Part shown: positions 16,585 through 26,174 of the stretch, one piece after another | Layout of the letters: each line of letters starts with the position of its first letter | How positions within the stretch are numbered: the stretch's first letter is position 1 | Assembly (NCBI RefSeq): GCF_003347595.2 | Contig: NZ_QCZK02000059.1 | Span: forward strand, 1-64,000 | Reading direction: 5' to 3' | Source: Botryobacter ruber | Lineage (GTDB): Bacteria > Bacteroidota > Bacteroidia > Cytophagales > Hymenobacteraceae | Length of the DNA: 64,000 bases | Notes under the pieces: generated by a model | What the model saw: the letters and a program-made list of their open reading frames with translations, nothing else | The model's database searches: none | Told to the model about the DNA's origin: nothing | Position numbers and translations under genes: made by a program

Positions 16585-17364
16585 TTAGTAGTTGTCCTGA
16601 TAATTGTTCCTATGCCACATTTTAATCAGTATATACGCAAATAACATTCCGCCCAGATGGGCAAAATGTGCCACATTATCGCCCGGCACCCGGTTAAAAC
16701 CTGCATACAATTCGTACGCCCCGTACAGCAGCACAAAATATTTTGCCTTGATCGGGATAGGTAAAAACAGCAGCATAAGCTCCAGGTTCGGGAACAGCAT
16801 CCCAAATGCCATCAGGATGCCAAAAACGGCACCCGACGCACCCAGCATGGGGCTGTTAAACACACGCCTGAAAATATTTATAACCAGTTCTTTACTCTCT
16901 TCGACATACACCGGATTATCCGCATCACGATGAAAAGCCACCACCGTTTCCCGGCCAAAACCTTCTCCAATGTGTTCCTCCAGGTAATTGTTCAAGGCCA
17001 CGGGCGATGGATTCTCCACATACTGCTCCGTGTCTACTTTTAGTTGGTGCAGTTCGTACGCCCGTACACCCGAATACAGCATACTGGCCCCCAGACCGGT
17101 AATAAGGTAGAAAGCCAGGAATCTTTCAGAGCCCCAGAACCGCTCCAGCAGCGGCCCAAAGATGAAAAGGCTGAACATATTACTAAACAAATGGCCAATG
17201 TTCGCATGCAGGAACATGTGCGTGAACAGCTGTATGGGCTGAAAGTTCTGAGATCCGAAATGATAAAGGGCAAACTGTCCGGTAGCGAACAGCCTGTCCT
17301 GCAGAAAATACGCAACCACATTGATGATCAGGAGGTTCCTGACCATTGGGGTGATATTGAACAT
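16585..17364 (-). CDS. Rhomboid family intramembrane serine protease (paralog 2)
   Basis: 259-aa membrane protein, six or more transmembrane helices. The HxxxN region is FLHANIGHLFSNMFSLFIFG, the catalytic Ser sits in GASGAVFG (about residue 174), and the His in FAHLGGMLFAY. A hydrophilic loop of about 70 residues between helices 3 and 4 is larger than in minimal rhomboids. It is the first gene of a two-rhomboid operon and lies about 95 bp downstream of mutL on the same strand. Confidence 0.9.
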   Translation of the reverse strand: MFNITPMVRNLLIINVVAYFLQDRLFATGQFALYHFGSQNFQPIQLFTHMFLHANIGHLFSNMFSLFIFGPLLERFWGSERFLAFYLITGLGASMLYSGVRAYELHQLKVDTEQYVENPSPVALNNYLEEHIGEGFGRETVVAFHRDADNPVYVEESKELVINIFRRVFNSPMLGASGAVFGILMAFGMLFPNLELMLLFLPIPIKAKYFVLLYGAYELYAGFNRVPGDNVAHFAHLGGMLFAYILIKMWHRNNYQDNY

Positions 17365-17458
17365 GTTATCTTTTTTAAAGCGATTACCACAACTGCTTTT
17401 GGGGCAAAGGATATCCCATCACCAGCCGGCGTAATCCGCTATTCGTACATAAATAAAA

Positions 17459-19306
17459 TCAGCCTTTCAGGAACAGCTCGTGCAGCTGGCCAAGCTCCAT
17501 AATCACGAGCGTTTTTTGTCCGCCGGGCGTGTAGTTGGGCACCTGGCAGGCAAACAGCCTGTCTACGAGCGAATTCATTTCAAGGTCCGACATTCGTGCC
17601 TGCAATTTTGAAGCCAGCCGTTTGGCCATGGCCCGCGCCAGGTTCTCGCGCCTGTCCAGCTTCAGGGTAGCCGCATTGTTTTTATACTGCTCTATCAGCT
17701 CTTCCAGCAGCTCTTTTTCATTAGCAGCCTGTACATCGGCTGGTAAGCCGTTCAGAATAATAGTGTTGCCGCCGAAATCCTCGAACTGGAAGCCCATATC
17801 CTTAAACTCTCCCGCCAGCTCCTTCAGCAGCACCGCATCGGCCGGCGACAAATCAACCGTCTGCGGGAACAGCAGGGCCTGCGACATGCCGGTTTTCTTT
17901 TGCAGCGAGCTGATGTACTTCTCGTACAAAATCCGCTCCTGTGCCGCCTGCTGGTCGATGATCATCACCCCCGACTTTACCTGCACCAGCAGGTATTTCT
18001 GGTGTATCTGCAGGGCTTTGTTCGTAGCAGCGGGCGTTTCAGCAAACGCATCGTCGAGCAGGTTCATACCCGACGACGAGGTAATTTTACTTTCCTGCGG
18101 TGCAGGCTGGTTACGCGTCACGTCATACAGTTGCTCCCAGCCCTCCGACTTCAGCCGCTTCGGCGAGGCCGGCGGATTAAAGCCCGGGAAATTCGCACTG
18201 CTGCTGCCACCATTGCCTCTGCTCTCCTGCTCAAACTCGTTCTGGCCACCCTGCACCCGTATCGGCTGCAGCGGCGCAAAATTCACATCGCCCTCAAAAT
18301 CAAGCGAAGGCGCAATGTTATGCAGCCCCAGCGACTTCTTTACAGCCGCATGCACAATGGCATACACCGTTTTCTCGTCCTCGAACTTTATCTCCGTCTT
18401 GGTCGGGTGTACGTTTATGTCGATTTTTTCAGGCTCGATATCAAGAAAGAGCACGTAAAATGGGTGGCTGTCCTTGGGCAGCAGCCCTTCAAACGCAGTC
18501 ATGACGGCATGGTTCAGGTAGCCGCTCTTAATAAAGCGGTTATTTACAAAGAAAAACTGTTCGCCCCGTGTTTTTCGCGCAAACTCCGGCTTCCCGATGT
18601 AGCCCCGCACGTTCAGGAAAGAAGTTTCTTCCTCGCAATAGGCCATCTGCTCCTTATAGTTGTTGCCAAACAGCCCGATGATGCGCTGGCTCAGTTTGGC
18701 AGCAGGCAGGTTAAACACCTCCACCTCGTTGTGGTACAATGACATGGCCACCTCCGGGTAGGCCAGCGCCACCCGCTGAAACTCATCCAGGATATGGCGC
18801 ATCTCCACGGCATTCGTTTTCAGAAAATTACGGCGGGCCGGCACGTTGTAAAACAGGTTTTTAACGGCAATAGAGGTTCCTTCAGGCGTTACCACAGGCT
18901 CCTGCGTTACCAGCGCAGAGCCTTCTACGAGCAAGCGTGTACCTGCCTCGGCCCCATGCGGTTTTGTTTTCAGTTCTACCTGCGCCACAGCCGCTATCGA
19001 GGCCATCGCCTCTCCCCGGAACCCCATCGTCCGGATGCGGAACAGGTCTTCGGTAGAACTGATTTTAGAGGTAGCATGACGCTCCAGGCACATGCGGGCA
19101 TCTGTTTCCGACATGCCTGTACCGTTATCCACCACCTGTACCAACTGTTTTCCTGCCTCCTTCACGATCAGCTGAATGCTTGTTGCCTTTGCATCGATGG
19201 CATTTTCCAGCAACTCCTTCACAACCGAGGCAGGGCGCTGCACCACTTCTCCGGCTGCTATCTGGTTAGCAAGGTAATCAGGAAGTAAATGTATTATGTC
19301 GGGCAT
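17459..19306 (-). CDS. mutL: DNA mismatch repair protein MutL
   Basis: Couples MutS mismatch recognition to strand removal. The 615-aa protein has the GHKL ATPase motifs ELLENAIDAKAT, DNGTGM and TMGFRGEAMASI in the first 100 residues. A variable linker (about 350-430) precedes the C-terminal dimerisation/endonuclease domain. The nuclease motif reads DQQAAQERILYE, so the usual His of DQHA is Gln while both Glu residues are kept; latent endonuclease activity is therefore plausible but should not be assumed. Length is normal. Confidence 0.94.
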   Translation of the reverse strand: MPDIIHLLPDYLANQIAAGEVVQRPASVVKELLENAIDAKATSIQLIVKEAGKQLVQVVDNGTGMSETDARMCLERHATSKISSTEDLFRIRTMGFRGEAMASIAAVAQVELKTKPHGAEAGTRLLVEGSALVTQEPVVTPEGTSIAVKNLFYNVPARRNFLKTNAVEMRHILDEFQRVALAYPEVAMSLYHNEVEVFNLPAAKLSQRIIGLFGNNYKEQMAYCEEETSFLNVRGYIGKPEFARKTRGEQFFFVNNRFIKSGYLNHAVMTAFEGLLPKDSHPFYVLFLDIEPEKIDINVHPTKTEIKFEDEKTVYAIVHAAVKKSLGLHNIAPSLDFEGDVNFAPLQPIRVQGGQNEFEQESRGNGGSSSANFPGFNPPASPKRLKSEGWEQLYDVTRNQPAPQESKITSSSGMNLLDDAFAETPAATNKALQIHQKYLLVQVKSGVMIIDQQAAQERILYEKYISSLQKKTGMSQALLFPQTVDLSPADAVLLKELAGEFKDMGFQFEDFGGNTIILNGLPADVQAANEKELLEELIEQYKNNAATLKLDRRENLARAMAKRLASKLQARMSDLEMNSLVDRLFACQVPNYTPGGQKTLVIMELGQLHELFLKG

Positions 19307-19709
19307 CCGATTATCAGCTTCTAAATAATATTTCCAGCTCTAAAACCAGCAAAAAACCATTTTCGGCCGGGTTTTTGAGCATTATTAAATTGTAAAACAG
19401 AACTATTTCTGATTAAAATTTATTATAAATTTACAGACCTAATTCAGAAAACAAATGTAAAAATGAATAAAGTGCCTGCTGCTTTTAGCTAAAATCTTTG
19501 CCATGTTGCTTATATGGATTTGAGCTAAACGTCGTTAGCACTTATGAGGATAAACAATATTTGCCTCTTAAATAAACTAGCAGTATATTGAGTATTCGCT
19601 TGTTTGACTTTGTCTGGCAACGGCGCTTCATAAACGTTGATTTATTAAACGCTATTTGCAAAATTAGGCTTAATTTTGACTTGTTCCAATTATATAATAC
19701 CTGTGCAGG
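19307..19709. other. 403-bp divergent intergenic region, mutL/GH3
   Basis: AT-rich spacer between divergent genes. I see no ORF of note, no strong hairpin and no copy of the dispersed repeats. It must carry the promoters for both genes; a candidate -7 box for the plus-strand gene lies at 19671-19678. Confidence 0.7.
19671..19678 (+). promoter_or_regulatory. Candidate -7 box for the GH3-beta-lactamase gene
   Basis: TAATTTTG fits the Bacteroidota TAnnTTTG consensus and would give a leader of about 25 nt before the ATG at 19710. No clear TTTG box is found about 19 nt upstream, so this is tentative. Confidence 0.4.
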
Positions 19710-22661
19710 ATGTTGAAGAGTTTTAGTTTAGGATTGCTTATACTTATTTTCTTTGGGATGGGACCACTGATGTCGTTGAAGTCATCGGACGAGGTGATTG
19801 TCAGTACAAAAGAGAAAATATGGGTAGATAGTGTCTTCAGCACTCTCACGCCTGACGAGCGTATTGGGCAGCTTTTTATGGTAGCTGCCTATTCCAACAA
19901 GGACGAAAAGCATTTCCGGGAGATCGACAACCTGGTAAGCCAGTACGGCATTGGGGGCCTGATGTTTATGCAGGGAGGCCCTGAGCGCCAGGCACGCCTC
20001 ACTAACCGCTACCAGCGCCTTGCCGAAGTGCCGATGCTAATTGCCATGGATGCCGAGTGGGGCCTGAGCATGCGCCTGGACAGCAGCATGAACTTTGCCA
20101 AGCAAATGACGCTTGGGGCCATGGACGACGAAAAGTACGTATACCTGATGGGCCGTGAAATAGCCCTCAAAATGAAGCGCCTGGGCGTAAACGTCAGTTT
20201 TTCGCCTGTCATGGACGTGAACGTGAACCCCAACAACCCTGTTATCGGCAACCGTTCGTTTGGCGAGTCGAAGGAGGAAGTAACACGCCGCGGCATTGCT
20301 TACATCCAGGGCCTGCAGGACCATGGCGTAATTGCGGTTGCCAAGCATTTCCCGGGCCACGGCGACACCGACACCGATTCGCACCTGGCACTGCCTGTAG
20401 TGCAGCACGACATGAAGCGGCTAACAGAGGTAGAGCTGTATCCTTTTAAAAAATCGTTCGATGCCGGCGTCATGGGCGTGATGATCGCGCACCTGTACCT
20501 GCCCAGCATCGATACCACCCGTAACCTGGCCAGCACCCTCTCCTATCCGCTGGTAACCGGCCTGTTAAAGGAAAAAATGAAGTACAGGGGGCTGGTGTTT
20601 ACCGATGCCCTGAACATGAAAGGCGTAAGCAAGTACTACAAACCAGGCGAGGTAGACCTGAAAGCACTGATGGCGGGCAATGATGTACTGCTTTTCCCGG
20701 AAGATGTGCCTACTGCCGTAACTAAAATAAAAGAAGCTATTGCTGCTGGGCTGCTTAAACCGGAGGATATTGACCAGCGGGTAAGAAAAATCCTGCATGC
20801 CAAATACTGGGCTGGCCTGAACCGGTATAACCCGGTAGAACTGAACAACCTGAAAGAAGAACTCGACCGGCCACTGAGCCTGGTCGTGCAGGAGCAGCTG
20901 TTTGAGCATTCTGTTACCGTGGTGCAGAACAAAGACAACCTGCTGCCGTTCAGGTACCTGGACACGATGAGCATTGCTTCTGTAGCCATTGGCGTACCTG
21001 CCATTAATACCTTTCAGCAGACCCTGAACCATTATGCGCCTGTAGCAACATTTGCCATACCCGACCGCTTCGCACCAGATTCGGCCTTTACCAAAATTAT
21101 TCCGCAGCTTCGCGACAAAGATGTAGTGGTGGTAAGTATTCATAACATGAACTATACCTCGGCCAGGGACTTCGGAATTGGGGTGAGCACCCGGGCATTT
21201 ATCCGTTTCCTGCAGGAGCGTACCGATAAAAAGGTGGTAGTGGCCGTGATGGGCAATGCCTACAGCCTGAAGTTTTTTGAGGACAGCAACTGGCTGGTGT
21301 GTGGCTACGAAGATCATTCGGTTGCCCAGTCGCTGGTGCCGCAGGTGCTGTTCGGTGCACGGGCCGCCAGGGGCAAATTGCCAGTAACCGCTTCGGCCAA
21401 ATTAAAAGCAGGAACTGGTCTTAACACGCCCTTACTGGGACGCCTGAAGTACGGTATCCCGGAAAGTGTAGGCATGGACTCCAAAGTCCTGAAACAAATT
21501 GATAACGTAGCCACAGAGGCGGTAGCTTATGCCGCAACCCCCGGATGCCAGGTGCTGGTAGTAAAAGATGGCACTGTGGTTTTCAACAAATCATACGGGT
21601 ATTATACCTACGATAAAACCCAACCGGTCACAAACAACACGGTTTATGACATTGCCTCTATTACCAAAGTTGCCGCTACCTTACAGGCTGTCATGTTCCT
21701 GAAAGACCAGGGCAAAATCAGTCTGGACGAAAAGATATCGACTTACCTGCCTGAGTTAAGAGGAACAAACAAAGCCAATCTGCTGCTGCGCGATATCCTG
21801 ACACACCAGGCGGGCTTACAGGCGACACTGCCGCATTGGCAGAAAACCATGGACAACAAGAAACTGAAGGAAACATATTATGCCAGTACCCAGAACGATC
21901 TGTTTTCCAACGAGGTAATACCGGGGGTTTACTCCATCTCATCCATGGAAGACTCGCTCTGGACCTGGACCGTTAAATCGTCTCTGCTAACTACTAAAAA
22001 AGGAAATGGCACCTACGATTACAAATACAGCGACCTGGGCTTCTATATCCTGAAGCGTATGGCCGAGCACATGCTTAACCAGCCGCTCAACGAGTTCATG
22101 GATCAGAACTTCTACGCCCCGCTCGGACTGAGTACCTTAGGATATACACCACTGCTCAAGCACCCGCGCGAGGCCATAGCCCCAACCGAAGATGATAATT
22201 ACTTCCGCAAGAACCTGATCTGGGGTACCGTGCACGACCAGGGAGCCGCTATGATGGGGGGTGTGGGCGGCCATGCCGGCTTGTTCTCCAATGCCAACGA
22301 CCTGGCTATCCTGCTGCAGATGAACCTGCAGAACGGGCACTATGGAGGTCATAAGTATTTCAAAACCAATGTAGTCCCTGAGTTTTCCAGAAAGCAGCGC
22401 GCAGAGAGCCGCCGCGGCCTGGGCTGGGACAAACCGGAACCAACCGGCAACGGGCCTACCTCTGACCTGGCTCCGATGAGTTCCTTCGGCCACACCGGCT
22501 TTACCGGTACCTGCGCCTGGGTAGACCCTGAAAATAAACTAATTTATGTGTTCCTGTCGAACAGGGTGTATCCTGATGCAGGAAACAACAAACTGGTTAA
22601 ATACAACATCCGGACCCGTATACACGATGTCGTATACAAAGCCTTGATTCCTAAAACATAA
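19710..22661 (+). CDS. GH3 (NagZ-like) glycosidase fused to a class C beta-lactamase-like serine hydrolase
   Basis: 983-aa exported protein with a signal peptide. The N-terminal half (about 40-380) is a glycoside hydrolase family 3 domain with the NagZ-type motif KHFPGHGDTDTDSH (about 211-225), whose Asp-His pair acts as general acid/base in NagZ, and the nucleophile region VFTDALNMKGV (about 296). A GH3 C-terminal alpha/beta sandwich follows. Residues about 600-980 are a beta-lactamase/D,D-peptidase fold with the nucleophile in SITK (about 649), a YSD motif (about 773) and HTGFTGT near 928. The combination suggests periplasmic peptidoglycan trimming or turnover, an inference from both domain families. 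Confidence 0.9.
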   Translation: MLKSFSLGLLILIFFGMGPLMSLKSSDEVIVSTKEKIWVDSVFSTLTPDERIGQLFMVAAYSNKDEKHFREIDNLVSQYGIGGLMFMQGGPERQARLTNRYQRLAEVPMLIAMDAEWGLSMRLDSSMNFAKQMTLGAMDDEKYVYLMGREIALKMKRLGVNVSFSPVMDVNVNPNNPVIGNRSFGESKEEVTRRGIAYIQGLQDHGVIAVAKHFPGHGDTDTDSHLALPVVQHDMKRLTEVELYPFKKSFDAGVMGVMIAHLYLPSIDTTRNLASTLSYPLVTGLLKEKMKYRGLVFTDALNMKGVSKYYKPGEVDLKALMAGNDVLLFPEDVPTAVTKIKEAIAAGLLKPEDIDQRVRKILHAKYWAGLNRYNPVELNNLKEELDRPLSLVVQEQLFEHSVTVVQNKDNLLPFRYLDTMSIASVAIGVPAINTFQQTLNHYAPVATFAIPDRFAPDSAFTKIIPQLRDKDVVVVSIHNMNYTSARDFGIGVSTRAFIRFLQERTDKKVVVAVMGNAYSLKFFEDSNWLVCGYEDHSVAQSLVPQVLFGARAARGKLPVTASAKLKAGTGLNTPLLGRLKYGIPESVGMDSKVLKQIDNVATEAVAYAATPGCQVLVVKDGTVVFNKSYGYYTYDKTQPVTNNTVYDIASITKVAATLQAVMFLKDQGKISLDEKISTYLPELRGTNKANLLLRDILTHQAGLQATLPHWQKTMDNKKLKETYYASTQNDLFSNEVIPGVYSISSMEDSLWTWTVKSSLLTTKKGNGTYDYKYSDLGFYILKRMAEHMLNQPLNEFMDQNFYAPLGLSTLGYTPLLKHPREAIAPTEDDNYFRKNLIWGTVHDQGAAMMGGVGGHAGLFSNANDLAILLQMNLQNGHYGGHKYFKTNVVPEFSRKQRAESRRGLGWDKPEPTGNGPTSDLAPMSSFGHTGFTGTCAWVDPENKLIYVFLSNRVYPDAGNNKLVKYNIRTRIHDVVYKALIPKT

Positions 22662-22675
22662 TTAAACATACTTCC

Positions 22676-22713
22676 AACAAAGCGCAGCGTATGCACGTTG
22701 CGCTTTGTTGTTT
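22676..22713 (+). terminator. Terminator after the GH3-beta-lactamase gene
   Basis: Stem AACAAAGCGCA paired with TGCGCTTTGTT, extended by a partial GCG/CGT pairing, followed by GTTT. Lies between the two plus-strand genes. Confidence 0.7.
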
Positions 22714-22733
22714 ACAAGCTTTAACAAACAACT

Positions 22734-23870
22734 ATGAGAATTGGCATTGTCTGCTACCCTACTTTTGGAGGAAGCGGTGTGGTAGCCACAGAATTGGGCA
22801 AAGCACTGGCGCTGGAAGGGCACAAGGTTCATTTTATCACCTACAGTCAGCCGGCCAGGCTCGACTTTTATAACCAGAACCTGTTTTACCACGAAGTTTT
22901 CGTTCCTACTTACCCGCTGTTCCAGTATGCGCCATACGAACTGGCGCTTTCGAGCAAAATGGTGGATATCGTGCAGTTCGAGAAGCTGGATGTGCTGCAT
23001 GTGCATTACGCCATTCCACATGCCTCAGCTGCTTACATGGCCAAGCAGATTCTGAAAACAAAGGGCATTAACATCCCGGTTATCACCACCCTGCATGGCA
23101 CCGACATCACCCTGGTAGGCAAAGATCCTTCTTTTGAGCCGGTCGTTACTTTCAGCATTAACCAGTCGGATGGCGTTACAGCTGTGTCCGAAAGCCTGCG
23201 CACCGAAACCTACGATTACTTCCCGATTGAAAAAGATATCAAGGTAATCCCCAACTTCATAAACCTGGAGAAGTTTAAGCGGCAGCAGAAAGAGCATTTC
23301 CGGATGGCTATCAGCCCAAACAACGAGAAGCTGCTGGTACACACCTCCAACTTCCGCTCTGTGAAGCGCGTGGAAGATGTCATCCAGATTTTCTCGCGGG
23401 TGCGTGAGGTTATCCCTTCCAAGCTGCTGTTAGTAGGCGACGGGCCGGACCGTCCGCGTATCGAAAAACTGTGCCGGGAGCTGAACATTTGCCCGGATGT
23501 ACGGTTTTTAGGAAAACTGGAAGCAGTAGAGGAGGTACTTTCCGTTGCCGATCTGTTCCTGATGCCCTCCGAAAAAGAAAGCTTTGGTTTGGCAGCCCTG
23601 GAGGCCATGGCCTGCGAAGTACCTGTTATCTCCTCCGATGCAGGCGGCATACCGGAACTCAACATCAATGGCGTAACAGGTTTTGTAAGCCGTGTAGGCG
23701 ACGTACCCGATATGGTAAAGAACGCCCTTTACGTGCTCGACGATATTCACCTGCCAACTTTTAAGGCTAACGCTTTAGCCAGGGCGAAGGAATTTGATGT
23801 TGCCAAAATTTTGCCTCAGTATGAGGCTTTTTACCAGAAGATAATAGCCGAACAACTGGCACTTACTTAA
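22734..23870 (+). CDS. bshA: N-acetyl-alpha-D-glucosaminyl L-malate synthase BshA
   Basis: First enzyme of bacillithiol synthesis: joins UDP-GlcNAc to L-malate. The 378-aa protein is a GT4, GT-B fold enzyme. The N-terminal CYPTFGGSGVVATELGKAL and HVHYAIPHA, then TTLHGTDITLVG, are characteristic of BshA rather than of other GT4 enzymes. The C-terminal donor site includes HTSNFRSVKRV and the E-x7-E motif SEKESFGLAALEAMAC. Length is typical. No bshB or bshC is visible in the window. Confidence 0.93.
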   Translation: MRIGIVCYPTFGGSGVVATELGKALALEGHKVHFITYSQPARLDFYNQNLFYHEVFVPTYPLFQYAPYELALSSKMVDIVQFEKLDVLHVHYAIPHASAAYMAKQILKTKGINIPVITTLHGTDITLVGKDPSFEPVVTFSINQSDGVTAVSESLRTETYDYFPIEKDIKVIPNFINLEKFKRQQKEHFRMAISPNNEKLLVHTSNFRSVKRVEDVIQIFSRVREVIPSKLLLVGDGPDRPRIEKLCRELNICPDVRFLGKLEAVEEVLSVADLFLMPSEKESFGLAALEAMACEVPVISSDAGGIPELNINGVTGFVSRVGDVPDMVKNALYVLDDIHLPTFKANALARAKEFDVAKILPQYEAFYQKIIAEQLALT

Positions 23871-23896
23871 AATACAGGTTTTTATAGCACTACTTT

Positions 23897-23936
23897 AAAA
23901 AAATCCGGCCTCTAAATTCGCAGCCGGATTTTTTTA
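23897..23936 (+). terminator. bshA terminator
   Basis: Stem AAATCCGGC with GCCGGATTT around a 13-nt loop and flanking A- and T-runs. Confidence 0.85.
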
Positions 23937-24065
23937 TCTACTATATTTACGTCACCAAACAAGCACAATTGCTGATTTTCTAAAATAAGCCTTTAGCAGG
24001 TACCCAAAACGCCAGTTAAAGCAGACAATTTTATACTTATTCCACATTTCAGGGAACATTCCGTT

Positions 24066-25958
24066 ATGAGTAAAGACAAATTTTTCATTATTGACTTCGA
24101 CAGTACTTTCACACAGGTAGAAGCTTTAGATGAGTTAGGAGAAATCACACTTCAGGACGATGAAAAGAAAGAGCAGATCCTGCAGGAGATTAAAGATATT
24201 ACCAATAGTGCCATGGAGGGCAAAAGCTCCTTCACAGCAGGACTTTCCCAGCGTTTGTCTTTACTCAACGCAAACCAGCGGCACCTGCAGCAACTTATCT
24301 CCCGGCTCAGAAATAAAGTTTCGCAGTCGGTTAGCCGCAACAGAAACTTCTTTAACGAATATGCCGACAACATCTACATCGTGTCAAGCGGCTTTAAAGA
24401 GTTTATCACGCCCATTGTAACAGAGTACGGCATTAAAGAAGAGAACATCTATGCCAACACGTTTGAGTATGATGAAAACGGCAATATCATTGGGTTCGAT
24501 AAAGAGAATGTGCTGTGCCTGGACAAGGGAAAAATAAAGCTGCTGGAAGACCTGGCCCTGGAAGGCGATGTGTACGTGCTGGGCGATGGCTATACCGACT
24601 ACGAAATTAAGGAGGCCGGTCTGGCCAATAAATTCTATGCCTTTACCGAAAATATTTCCCGCGAAAGCGTGATTGCGAAAGCTGAGCATATTGCGCCCAG
24701 CCTGGATGAATTCTTGTACCAGAACAAATTACCAATGGCTATTTCATATCCTAAAAACCGCATCAGTGTGCTGCTGCTGGAAAACATACACCCGCAGGCA
24801 GTAAAACTATTTAAAAACGAAGGCTACCAGGTAGAAACCGTAGCCGGTGCCCTGAGCGAAGATGAGCTTTGCGAGCGCATTAAAAATGTATCTATCCTGG
24901 GTATCCGCTCCAAAACACACGTAACCAAGCGCGTGCTGGAGCATGCCAATAAACTGATGTGCGTGGGCGCCTTCTGTATCGGAACAAACCAGATCGACCT
25001 GCCTGCCTGCCTTGATGCGGGTGTAGTTGTTTTTAACGCGCCTTACAGCAACACGCGCAGTGTGGTGGAACTGGCGATAGGCGAGATCATTATGCTTTGC
25101 CGCAACATCACCGACAAGAGCGAAAAGATGCACAAAGGCATCTGGGACAAATCGGCTGCAGGCAGCTTTGAGGTTCGCGATAAAAAACTGGGTATAGTTG
25201 GGTACGGAAACATCGGTTCTCAGCTGTCGGTATTAGCCGAAGCGATGGGCATGGATGTTTACTACTACGACATTGTAGAGAAACTACAACTCGGAAATGC
25301 CAGAAAATGCAATACGCTGAAAGAGTTGCTGGAGATCTCCGACATCGTATCGCTGCACGTAGACGGGCGCCCTAACAACAAGAATATATTCGGACCGGAA
25401 GAATTTGCTGCCATGAAAGATGGCGCCATTTTCCTGAACCTGAGCCGTGGCCATGTGGTGGAGATTGAGAGCCTGGTGGAGGCCATTAAATCCGGCAAGA
25501 TAAAAGGTGCCGCTGTAGACGTGTTCCCGGAAGAACCGGCTACAAACGATGAAGAATTTGTGAGCGAATTGCGCGGACTGCCGAACGTTATCCTGACGCC
25601 GCACATTGGTGGCAGCACCAGCGAAGCGCAGAAGAACATCGCCAACTTTGTTCCGAACCGCATCATGGATTACATCAACTCCGGTAACACCTACCAGAGC
25701 GTTAACTTCCCGAACCTGCAGCTGCCGGAGCTGAAAGATGCGCACCGCCTGATCCATATCCACGAGAACGTGCCCGGGGTACTGGCCAATATCAACAAGG
25801 TACTGGCAGAAAATAACGTGAACATCCTGGGGCAGTACCTCAAAACCAACGAGCGGGTAGGTTATGTGATCACCGATATCGACAAGGCGTACGAAAAAGA
25901 CCTGATCAACGACCTGAAGAGCATTCCGGCTACCATTAAATTCAGGATTCTGTATTAA
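24066..25958 (+). CDS. serA: Phosphoserine phosphatase-phosphoglycerate dehydrogenase fusion (SerB-SerA)
   Basis: 630-aa bifunctional candidate. Residues 1-225 are a HAD phosphatase with the nucleophile motif DFDST (Asp10, Asp12), motif II in IVSSGFKEF, a Lys in DKGKIKLL, and motif IV VLGDGYTDYEI, so the phosphatase looks active. Residues 230-560 are a D-3-phosphoglycerate dehydrogenase: Rossmann motif GIVGYGNIGSQ (about 376), the Arg in NLSRGHVVE, the Glu in the DVFPEEPA region and the His in TPHIGGST. A C-terminal ACT domain (ENVPGVLANINKVLAENNVN, about 565-630) is likely the serine-feedback site. The first and last steps of serine synthesis are thus joined in one chain; the middle step is encoded next door. 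Confidence 0.93.
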   Translation: MSKDKFFIIDFDSTFTQVEALDELGEITLQDDEKKEQILQEIKDITNSAMEGKSSFTAGLSQRLSLLNANQRHLQQLISRLRNKVSQSVSRNRNFFNEYADNIYIVSSGFKEFITPIVTEYGIKEENIYANTFEYDENGNIIGFDKENVLCLDKGKIKLLEDLALEGDVYVLGDGYTDYEIKEAGLANKFYAFTENISRESVIAKAEHIAPSLDEFLYQNKLPMAISYPKNRISVLLLENIHPQAVKLFKNEGYQVETVAGALSEDELCERIKNVSILGIRSKTHVTKRVLEHANKLMCVGAFCIGTNQIDLPACLDAGVVVFNAPYSNTRSVVELAIGEIIMLCRNITDKSEKMHKGIWDKSAAGSFEVRDKKLGIVGYGNIGSQLSVLAEAMGMDVYYYDIVEKLQLGNARKCNTLKELLEISDIVSLHVDGRPNNKNIFGPEEFAAMKDGAIFLNLSRGHVVEIESLVEAIKSGKIKGAAVDVFPEEPATNDEEFVSELRGLPNVILTPHIGGSTSEAQKNIANFVPNRIMDYINSGNTYQSVNFPNLQLPELKDAHRLIHIHENVPGVLANINKVLAENNVNILGQYLKTNERVGYVITDIDKAYEKDLINDLKSIPATIKFRILY

Positions 25959-25973
25959 TCAGCAATAGCTTGG

Positions 25974-26022
25974 CGGGATTTGTAATCCCGTCTTAACTGA
26001 GCCGCCGGATTTGTAATCCGGC
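25974..26022. repeat. Two hairpin repeats with GGATTTGTAATCC core
   Basis: CGGGATTTGTAATCCCG (25974-25990) and GCCGGATTTGTAATCCGGC (26004-26022) are perfect palindromes around TGT. They look like a small dispersed palindrome family rather than a terminator, since no T-run follows. Confidence 0.75.
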
Positions 26023-26089
26023 AAGTACAAACAATTAGCTCCCACTTCTGCCCCACCAGGCACGAGGTAAGAGGGAACAACAAAAACAG

Positions 26090-26120
26090 GTTAGCTGTAG
26101 CTCCAGAGGCTACAGCTAAC
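26090..26120. repeat. 11-bp stem hairpin upstream of the aminotransferase gene
   Basis: GTTAGCTGTAG and its perfect complement CTACAGCTAAC flank a 9-nt loop. It lies 55 bp before the next ATG and has no T-run. Confidence 0.7.
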
Positions 26121-26174
26121 TGCATTTTAAATCATTAACCAACGAAAAGCGGGACTCGCTGCCCGGATACAGGT

